DNA from: Paenibacillus sp. LHD-117
Lineage (GTDB): Bacteria > Bacillota > Bacilli > Paenibacillales > Paenibacillaceae
Direction of reading: 5' to 3'
DNA length: 47,575 nucleotides
NCBI RefSeq assembly: GCF_030929555.1
Contig: NZ_JAVFVT010000052.1
Span: 1-47,575 of the forward strand
Every line of letters begins with the position of its first letter. Position 1 is the stretch's first letter. The position numbers and the translations under genes were made by a program. The notes under the pieces were generated by a model. That model saw only the letters and a list, made by a program, of their open reading frames with translations. It was not told where the DNA came from and made no database searches. Positions 41,219 to 47,575 of the stretch are shown here, piece after piece.

Positions 41219-44200
41219 TTATGGAATGATTTTGTTTGCGATCAGGACGAGGTCGTCCAGATCAATCTTGCCGTCTTTATCGACATCGACGCGCTTGATC
41301 GCGTTCCAATCCGGATGAGTAGAATCTTTGCCATAATGCGCCGCGACCATCGCGAGGTCGCCGATACTTACTTTTCCGTCAACGTTGATGTCGCCTAGCA
41401 ATCCCGGCTCTTCCGCCTGAACTTCGATCGCATGGCTGGATGCCGCCGCCTGCGACTCCGTTCCTTCGCCGCCAGCCAACGTCGCGCCGGCGATCGAAAC
41501 GGTCGTCTCTACCGTTTCCTCCAGCTCTTTCGATTTGAAGGTGAGCGCGATCAATTCTGCATCTGCCTTGATGGCATTGGCAGCGCCTTTGCTTGCGAAG
41601 ATGAGGCGCACTTTGCCGCTACCGTTATCTTTGGCTTCGAGCAAGCCGACGCCTTCAAGCAAGGATGCGGCTTTCACGAACGTCAATACGGCAGAATCGT
41701 AAGTCACTTCGATATCACCGGCATATACTTCGTTTTCCAAATGCTTGAGGCCAAGATTCACCGTAAATTCCTCTTCGGATTGGGTCGTGTCCGCTCCTGT
41801 CAACGACGTGGACGGCTCTTCGGATACCGACGGCACGCGATAGACGTTGATTTCCGCTGCGGAAGCGAAGTTACCGACCGCCTCAACCGCTTCCAGCTTC
41901 ACATAAGAAGCCGTCGTCTTCGGAATGATAACGCTCTTCTCCGTATTGCTGCGAGCCCAGTTTCCAGTTGCCGCAAGCGTGAACGTCTCGCCATCCGTGC
42001 TAACATAGAGGTTATACTTTGTTATGGTGCCGTTGCCCGCGTCCGAACGCGGCAAATATTTCAGTTCGTTGATCGGATAGCTGCCGCCCAGATCAATCGT
42101 GATCGATTCCGGCAGATGAGGCGGCGACCATGCCGTATGCCATGCCGTAGATGGATCTCCGTCAAGCGCCTTGGTCCCCTCCGCGCCTGGTTGGACACTT
42201 GTAGCCGTCGCTGTCATGCCTGACTGAGGAATGAGAACGTTCGCTTCGTATACCGTAACTTTAGATGTAGCGGTCAGGTTGCTGCCGTCGGTCGTAGTTG
42301 CCGTAATGGTCGCCGAACCCGATGCCAGCGCTGTAATTTTACCGTTTTGATCAACAGATACGATGTTTGGCTGATCCGAGCTCCAGCTCAGCATTTTGTT
42401 GAACGCATTGGCCGGTTCAACGATAGTCGAGAGCGACTTGCTGCCTTCGAGCGACAGCACGACATTCGTCTCCAGCATACGGAGGCTGCTTACGAGAACG
42501 CCTTCCTCCGGCTCGATTGGGCCTTCATCATCGACGCGGACATTGTCCAGCACAAGCGTGCCGGTCAATTCGGCCTGATTGTTGTTCAAGTTTTTAATAA
42601 TGGCGAGATAAGCGTTCTGAGCGCCGTTCGTTTGGAACGGCAGATCGATTTCGCTTTCGCCAAGCGCAAGCGTCTTCGAAGCGAGGTCGCGAACCGTGCC
42701 GTTTTCGTTCGTGCGCAGGGCAACCGTGTACATACCTTCCGTATCCGTCTTGACCTTCATCGTAAGACGGTAATTATGGTCCGTCTCCAGGCGAAGCGTC
42801 TGCGGCAGCGTCCGGAGCCATTCGCCCGTTGCGTCTTCATTCGATTTGAGCGAATACTTGCCATCCAACACGTAGGTCATGATCTGTCCTTCTTTTTTCT
42901 CTGCCAGATGCGTCCGGACAGCTCCGTTCTTGCTATAGACGAACGGTCCCCAGCCCTCGTCGACATTCTCGAAGTCTTCGTACAGGACGGAATCGCCCGG
43001 GTCGGTATGCGTCGGATTTTCCCATACGCGAACGTCGTCCAGATTGACCGTCCCGCTTCCTGCCGCTACGGCGAGATACAGTTCGGCCGTCTCCGCTTGC
43101 GCCGTGAACGTCACTTTCACGCGCTGATAATTGCTGTTGTAGTACTTGTGCTGCGGGGCAAAATAAGTATGCGCGGAATCTTCCATGAAGTTGCTGACTT
43201 CCTCGCTGCCCTGCTTCACGCCGATCGTCATTTTGCGCTTGCCGCCGATGTTCGCCCATACGGATGCCGTATACGATTTGCCCGGTTCAAGTCCTGTCAT
43301 TGTCTGCTTCAGCAGCGCGTCGGACGGTCCTTTCACTTGCATGATATCGTCAGCGTTGCCCGTCTTGGCGAATGCGATATGATCGGTATTCGCTCCTGTG
43401 GACGACTTGCTCCAAGCGCCGAAGCTTTGGCTGTCGAAGCCGGGATCGAGCGCATGCCCGCCGTCGCCCCATACCATCTCTTCTTCCACTTCGGCAAGAC
43501 CTTTGTAGAGAACGTAACCTACGCCTATAGTTGCCGTAAGCGTCACTTCGCCGCCTACAACGTTGACTGCGCCGACATGCTCGCGGCCCAGATCGGTCAG
43601 CTTATACAGCTGCGCGGTTTGTACTTCGCTCCAAGAAGCCGGAAGCTTCCAAGTCGACGATCCGCCCGCAGGGTTCCAGTGGTAAATTTTCGTTTCCTGA
43701 ACTGGATCCCATGGAATAAAGACGGTGCTGTCGCCGATATTGCTGCTGTCCGTCATGATCGCGATGTCGTTGCCGCCTTTTCTCAGGTGGATCTTGCCGT
43801 CAGCCTCGCGGGCAACTGATACGCCTCCTTCGAAGTCGACGCGGTCGTTTGTCATCTTCATGATTGGGAAGTACTGCATATATTTGGTCGGCAGGTTATG
43901 GTTAAAGAACGCTTTTGTCGTTTCATTATAGCTGTAGAACGCTGGATTGGGTTGCCAATAGCCGACACCTACTTGCTTGTTGCCTTTCAGGAGCGGCGTC
44001 GTCATGAACCCGTCCAGCACTTCGTTTCGAAGGAACCTGACGACCTGGCTATTGTTGCCTTGGTTCGGATAACCCGGATCCGTTCCCCAATGCACCCAAG
44101 CCGCTTGTTCGTAGAGCGGACCCGCGAACTCGGTGCCGAGCATCCAGCCGTTGCCGTTAATGTATTCCGCCAGCTTCGACGCGTTGTAGCCGTTGCCGGA

Positions 44201-46135
44201 ATATACGTCGACGTATACGAAATCAAGGTTGTCGCCGGTATCGTCCTTCAGCATATCGAGCCTACGCTTCAGCTCGCCGGATTCCAGATCCTTGGTCTGA
44301 TTGACGTAATAGGCTTGATCGAGCCAGCCCCATCCTTTCGCAAGAGGCTGAGTCAGATTTTCCATCTTCGTCTCGTAGGCGTCGAGCATGTATTCTGTCG
44401 CGTTGATGTGAACGCCGCCTTTGATGTTGTACTTCTCGCCTTCGCTCAGCACGAAGTTGAAGTCTTCCTTGCCGCCTTGGCGAATGCCGATATGGCCGCC
44501 GTAATCCGGATGGGAGTCGTCATGGCCTTCCGCCTGATACCCTTTGAACAAAATGATTTGGCCGAATCCGTCCGTCAAGTTATGAATGTTTTTCGCGTTG
44601 TCGAACGCCCGCAGGAACGGGGACGTTGTCGTGGAACCGATGTTCATGCTGATATAAGAGATATTGTCGCGAATCATCTCGCTGCGGTAAGGCTCCGGCG
44701 CGTAATCGCGGTATGCGATCGCTCCGTCCTGCCAATCCACCGTGCCGTCTCCGTTCGCATCCGGCGTAATAATGACCTTGGACGATGGAAGCGGCTGCGC
44801 TTCGAGCACGTCGCTTCCGCGGTAAATGAATGCACCGTTCCAAACCGATGCTTGTTTGTTGCCGCTTGCGTTATCCGCTATGCGCAGTCGCGACTTGTCG
44901 AAGCCGTTCACGATGTTGTTGACGATGGTGCCGGCCAGCTTGTCGTTGTTCAGGAAAGCGTAAGTGCGGCCGCCGCTCGCGTTCGCTGCTCCCGCTTTCA
45001 GGTCGTTATATTCCTCCGTAATCGTATTCCAGCCGCCAGGGATTGACACGCCCGTCTCCTTAGCGACCGTCTGCGTGGATACGACGCTGATGAGATCGTG
45101 ATTCGGGAATTCGATCGACTTCACTTTCTCGGAGCCGTTTTCGGCGATGCGCGTCACGTTGAAGTTCAACGCGTTGCCCATGGCTTCCAGCTCGACGTCC
45201 AGCGCCACTTGAATGCTGGGAAATTGAAGCGTGTAGCTGGCTCTCTCTCCCCGATTGCCCGAAGCTGCCGTCTTGACATATTGCGTTGCGGTCGGGAAAT
45301 AGGATTTGCCATTGATTTTGATTTCGTTCACGCCATTTAATTGACCGAGCATTTCCGCACCGGTGTCCTTCCACGTATATTTCTGCACGCGCGGGAACTC
45401 CTTGTCGATGACGACCGACATATCGTCGGACTGCAGCGTATCCGTCACCTCTATGGGCTTCTCCTCCGGTCTATCAATCTTCAGCTCGGTAAGCTTCACA
45501 TCGTCGATATGGATAACCTTGTTCGCAAACCAGCTGCGAAGGCCAATCTTCCCTGCGTTCAAGGGGAGGCTAGGCACGCTTTCGCTGAATAGCGGCTGTC
45601 CGTCGATCCACATGGATATCTGATTTTCCTCGTAACGAAGCTTGAAAGCGTAGACGCGGTTCGCTTCGAACGTATAACTGCTATTGGCAATATCGCCCCA
45701 TGACTCCTGACCGTTCTTCATGAGACCCCAGCCCCAGTTGCTTACGTCGTAATGGATGACACTGTAGTTATTGCTGTCCGCATAACGCAGTACGAGTCCG
45801 AAACGGCTTGGCGCCGCGTTAAACTTCAGCTTCACCTCGTATTCACCGTTCGTATAAGCCGGTGAATCGTTATCATATACGATAACGGCCCCCGTCGTCG
45901 TTGCCTTAACCGCCCCATTGTCTGCGGCAAACGTCGTCGTCCCTCTTGCGCGGCTCCAACCACTGATGTTGCCGTCGTTATAATCCCTGAAGTAAACGCT
46001 TTCTTCCTCGAGGGCGACTACCTGTGCGGCCTCTTCCGATGATCCGTCCGCAAACACGACGGCAGAAGGCGAAATCAACAGTAAAGATAAGGACAACGAC
46101 AAACCGACACTCCACTTCTTATAATAGGATTTCAA
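41219..46135 (-). CDS. GH101 endo-alpha-N-acetylgalactosaminidase, multimodular, with cohesin and dockerin
   Basis: 1638 residues from a TTG at 46135 (AAAGGAGG 8 nt upstream). Signal peptide 1-29. Residues 45-220 are a lectin-like laminin-G fold. The GH101 core spans about 230-880, with a VIITPDANGDGTVDWQDGAI strand near 455-472, YGGHIGIRQGGKEDF near 545 and GGVHINATEYMLDAY near 573. By analogy with the S. pneumoniae enzyme the nucleophile is Asp643 in FVYVDVYSG and the acid/base Glu669 in MLGTEFA. Then follow two CBM-like domains (about 890-1040, 1050-1202), a bacterial Ig-like Big_2 domain (1213-1297), an F5/8 (CBM32) module (1300-1434), a cohesin (1440-1573) and a type I dockerin (1580-1638). 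GH101 enzymes release the core 1 disaccharide from mucin-type O-glycans. Confidence 0.9.
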   Translation of the reverse strand: MKSYYKKWSVGLSLSLSLLLISPSAVVFADGSSEEAAQVVALEEESVYFRDYNDGNISGWSRARGTTTFAADNGAVKATTTGAVIVYDNDSPAYTNGEYEVKLKFNAAPSRFGLVLRYADSNNYSVIHYDVSNWGWGLMKNGQESWGDIANSSYTFEANRVYAFKLRYEENQISMWIDGQPLFSESVPSLPLNAGKIGLRSWFANKVIHIDDVKLTELKIDRPEEKPIEVTDTLQSDDMSVVIDKEFPRVQKYTWKDTGAEMLGQLNGVNEIKINGKSYFPTATQYVKTAASGNRGERASYTLQFPSIQVALDVELEAMGNALNFNVTRIAENGSEKVKSIEFPNHDLISVVSTQTVAKETGVSIPGGWNTITEEYNDLKAGAANASGGRTYAFLNNDKLAGTIVNNIVNGFDKSRLRIADNASGNKQASVWNGAFIYRGSDVLEAQPLPSSKVIITPDANGDGTVDWQDGAIAYRDYAPEPYRSEMIRDNISYISMNIGSTTTSPFLRAFDNAKNIHNLTDGFGQIILFKGYQAEGHDDSHPDYGGHIGIRQGGKEDFNFVLSEGEKYNIKGGVHINATEYMLDAYETKMENLTQPLAKGWGWLDQAYYVNQTKDLESGELKRRLDMLKDDTGDNLDFVYVDVYSGNGYNASKLAEYINGNGWMLGTEFAGPLYEQAAWVHWGTDPGYPNQGNNSQVVRFLRNEVLDGFMTTPLLKGNKQVGVGYWQPNPAFYSYNETTKAFFNHNLPTKYMQYFPIMKMTNDRVDFEGGVSVAREADGKIHLRKGGNDIAIMTDSSNIGDSTVFIPWDPVQETKIYHWNPAGGSSTWKLPASWSEVQTAQLYKLTDLGREHVGAVNVVGGEVTLTATIGVGYVLYKGLAEVEEEMVWGDGGHALDPGFDSQSFGAWSKSSTGANTDHIAFAKTGNADDIMQVKGPSDALLKQTMTGLEPGKSYTASVWANIGGKRKMTIGVKQGSEEVSNFMEDSAHTYFAPQHKYYNSNYQRVKVTFTAQAETAELYLAVAAGSGTVNLDDVRVWENPTHTDPGDSVLYEDFENVDEGWGPFVYSKNGAVRTHLAEKKEGQIMTYVLDGKYSLKSNEDATGEWLRTLPQTLRLETDHNYRLTMKVKTDTEGMYTVALRTNENGTVRDLASKTLALGESEIDLPFQTNGAQNAYLAIIKNLNNNQAELTGTLVLDNVRVDDEGPIEPEEGVLVSSLRMLETNVVLSLEGSKSLSTIVEPANAFNKMLSWSSDQPNIVSVDQNGKITALASGSATITATTTDGSNLTATSKVTVYEANVLIPQSGMTATATSVQPGAEGTKALDGDPSTAWHTAWSPPHLPESITIDLGGSYPINELKYLPRSDAGNGTITKYNLYVSTDGETFTLAATGNWARSNTEKSVIIPKTTASYVKLEAVEAVGNFASAAEINVYRVPSVSEEPSTSLTGADTTQSEEEFTVNLGLKHLENEVYAGDIEVTYDSAVLTFVKAASLLEGVGLLEAKDNGSGKVRLIFASKGAANAIKADAELIALTFKSKELEETVETTVSIAGATLAGGEGTESQAAASSHAIEVQAEEPGLLGDINVDGKVSIGDLAMVAAHYGKDSTHPDWNAIKRVDVDKDGKIDLDDLVLIANKIIP

Positions 46136-46157
46136 GTGAATCTCCTCCTTTTCTAAA

Positions 46158-47168
46158 TTACAAGCTTGCCAACAAACGCTTCAGCACGACGGCCGCTTCC
46201 GCGCGCGTCGTCTGGCCCTTCGGCGCAAACAACGCAGCCGATCGTCCGTTCATTAACTTCGCCTCCGCCGCGACGGAAACGGAAAACTTCGCCCAACCGC
46301 TGATGGAGCTTTGATCGGAATACGAAGGCAGCTTTCCTTCCTTCAACGTTTCCGGCTTCACGCCAAGAGCGTAAGCTTTCGAACGTACGAGCATAACCGC
46401 CATCTCTTCGCGTGAGATCGGCTTCTCCGGCTTGAACGAGTCGGCGGTGACTCCGCTAACGAGACCGGCCGCGTAAGCTTTCTTTACCGCATCCTCGTAC
46501 CAAGCGCCCTTCTTTACATCCTTGAACGGATTGCCGGAGCCCGCCTTGAGTTTAAGCGCACCCGCAAGCATCATCGCGAATTGCGCTCTTGTCACCTCGT
46601 TGTTCGGCGCGAACCTGTCCGTGCTCATGCCGGAAACAACGCCGCGGTCCACCATCGCCATGATGTCGGCCTTCGCCCAATGTCCGGAAATATCCGAGAA
46701 CAGCTTCATAAACGATGTCGCGAGATTCGGGGAAATTGTCTGGCTCTTCAAGTTCTGATCGACGATTTTCATTCCCGTCCACTTCACCTGTGAAGATCCC
46801 GCCTTTTTGGCCTTGAACGTCAGCGTAGTGATGTCCAGATTTCCTTTCTCCCCCTTGACCTTTCCGATTTTGGTATGCGCGAACGTTATTTCGCCGTTTG
46901 TCACGATCGCAGACACGGAGTATCCTTCGATGTCGGTCTCCGCTTTGACCAGCTCCAGCTTCTCGGGGTCAAAGGTCAGCTTCGCCTCGTACGCGTACAA
47001 ATCCTCGATTTGCTCTCCGGACAACGTGATCGTGAACTGGCTATTGGACGACTCCGCCGTCGAAGCCTTGAGCTTAAAATCCGAGGCAGTTTGCGCGGTG
47101 GCTGGCGTTAACCACATCATCGAGCAGATGGAAACCGTCAATCCATACATCAACCATTTTCGCTTCAT
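46158..47168 (-). CDS. SLH-anchored cohesin protein (surface anchor)
   Basis: 336 residues from the ATG at 47168 (AAAAGGA 8 nt upstream), opening with a signal peptide MKRKWLMYGLTVSICSMMWL. The frame stays open to 47264, where another ATG follows AAAAGGAAG, so a 32-residue N-terminal extension is possible. Residues about 30-160 are one cohesin (FTITLSGEQIEDLYAYEAKLTFDPEKLELVKA, LDITTLTFKAKKAGSS). Three SLH domains fill the rest, with TRAQ, SREE and TRAE at the wall-binding position; only the third is canonical. SLH domains bind pyruvylated secondary wall polymer. It is the first gene of the operon, 22 nt before GH101, and can hold dockerin-bearing enzymes at the surface. Confidence 0.9.
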   Translation of the reverse strand: MKRKWLMYGLTVSICSMMWLTPATAQTASDFKLKASTAESSNSQFTITLSGEQIEDLYAYEAKLTFDPEKLELVKAETDIEGYSVSAIVTNGEITFAHTKIGKVKGEKGNLDITTLTFKAKKAGSSQVKWTGMKIVDQNLKSQTISPNLATSFMKLFSDISGHWAKADIMAMVDRGVVSGMSTDRFAPNNEVTRAQFAMMLAGALKLKAGSGNPFKDVKKGAWYEDAVKKAYAAGLVSGVTADSFKPEKPISREEMAVMLVRSKAYALGVKPETLKEGKLPSYSDQSSISGWAKFSVSVAAEAKLMNGRSAALFAPKGQTTRAEAAVVLKRLLASL

Positions 47169-47456
47169 CGGCATCGTCCTTTTCGGGTTAGTCCAATCGA
47201 TTTGGCGTTCTCCGGACAAGAAGATACATTTTGTATCATAATCTTCATTATTCGACATCGCCAAAACTTCCTTTTCGACTACGTCCTCCTATTATTTTTT
47301 GCGGACTTCTTGTCTGCGCCCCCATTGTAATCGCTTTTTTTGAGAACCTCCAGCAAGTATATTGACATAAACATTCACTATTTTTACATTCCCTTTCTTC
47401 ATCCCACTCCTTCCGTTACGAAGGGGCGAACGATCCTCTCAATGACTTGCTAAAAT
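47169..47456. other. Upstream region of the cohesin/dockerin operon
   Basis: About 290 nt between the intron end and the SLH-cohesin gene. On the minus strand a TATACT hexamer (near 47355-47360) lacks a good -35. An AGGAGG at 47282-47287 has no start codon at a suitable distance. A small CCTTC/GAAGG hairpin lies at 47409-47424. No GTTCT/AGAAC dyad is present, so the operon does not appear to share the SinR-type control of the EPS genes. The promoter may lie upstream of the intron or be weak. Confidence 0.4.
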
Positions 47457-47575
47457 ATCGAGTAGGCCTATGCGCATGCGCATAGGCCTCTCACAGATCC
47501 GGACTTGCGGGTCGTCGCATCCGGCTCCTCCAGTGATTATCCCCGTTGGGGATGAAGTTCTTTGCAAATCGTATA
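47457..47575 (-). ncRNA. 3' end of a group II intron (domains V and VI)
   Basis: On the minus strand, a GAGCCGGATGCG...CGCAAGTCCGG hairpin (about 47495-47527) has the AGC and stem layout of group II domain V, with a G-A mismatch where a G-U pair is usual. It is followed by domain VI, a perfect 26-nt palindrome (47464-47489) ending AGGCCT, and then ACTCGAT, giving the expected A-pyrimidine 3' end near 47457. The CCTACTCGA ending is common in bacterial group II introns. The rest of the intron lies outside the window. Confidence 0.65.
47537..47575 (-). CDS. Possible C-terminus of the intron-encoded reverse transcriptase
   Basis: Only 12 codons and a TAA are inside the window (YTICKELHPQRG then stop), just before the domain V hairpin. 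The position is right for the end of an intron-encoded protein, but the peptide is too short to identify by itself. Confidence 0.35.
   Translation of the reverse strand, partial: YTICKELHPQRG

Noticed and set aside
42347..45046. Two long plus-strand frames (490 and 382 codons) opposite the GH101 gene
   Set aside because: Shadows of GH101 coding sequence; no ribosome binding sites and no recognisable motifs.
47362..47390. TTGACA with a downstream T-rich hexamer on the plus strand
   Set aside because: It points away from the operon and into the intron end, the spacing to any -10 is poor, and there is no gene on that strand.

Overview
The window looks like a chromosomal segment of a Gram-positive, spore-forming bacterium of the Paenibacillus type. 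The reasons are strong AGGAGG-like ribosome binding sites with frequent GTG/TTG starts, an S-layer-homology (SLH) protein, an RHS/RCC1 surface protein pair, a collagen-like protein, and an exopolysaccharide locus closely resembling the Bacillus subtilis eps operon together with a SinR-like regulator. No taxonomic marker gene is present, so this rests on gene content.

Layout, left to right. (1) 1-3.4 kb, minus strand: the 5' end of an IS3-type transposase gene, an RHS (WapA-like) secreted protein cut short by that insertion, and a 14-repeat RCC1 protein whose tail carries YD repeats. (2) 3.4-7.3 kb: an AT-rich intergenic stretch and a plus-strand gene fusing a collagen-like Gly-X-Y stretch to a parallel beta-helix. 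(3) 7.3-33.4 kb: a roughly 26-kb exopolysaccharide (EPS) locus, almost all on the minus strand and transcribed from right to left. It starts with sinR, a Wzz-type protein and its cytoplasmic kinase partner. These are followed by UDP-GlcNAc 4,6-dehydratase, GalU, several glycosyltransferases, an EpsG polymerase, a PglC/EpsL-type phosphoglycosyl transferase and a DegT aminotransferase. One plus-strand PglD/EpsM-type acetyltransferase interrupts the order. A second run holds a nucleotidyltransferase-fold protein, an acyltransferase, further glycosyltransferases, a pyruvyl transferase, a GH88/105-like hydrolase, a Wzx flippase and a GT14-type protein. Together these make a complete Wzx/Wzy-type pathway, probably primed with a bacillosamine-type sugar. 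(4) 33.6-34.3 kb: an HD-domain hydrolase with its own terminator. (5) 34.4-47.2 kb: a four-gene minus-strand operon encoding an SLH-anchored cohesin protein, a GH101 endo-alpha-N-acetylgalactosaminidase, a GH95 alpha-fucosidase and a beta-helix protein. Each of the last three ends in a cohesin followed by a dockerin. (6) 47.46-47.58 kb: the 3' end of a group II intron.

Two systems stand out. The first is a cellulosome-like surface assembly that appears aimed at mucin-type or fucosylated glycans, in which the enzymes carry both halves of the cohesin/dockerin pair and could in principle chain together below a single SLH anchor. The second is a SinR circuit readable from DNA. The 16-bp dyad GTTCTTTAAAGAGAAC and a close relative exactly fill the 17-bp spacer between -35 and -10 at the promoters of sinR and the wzz-like gene. 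Related dyads lie before the dehydratase gene and at the promoter of the second EPS run.

All functional statements are family-level readings of translated sequence. No database search was run.
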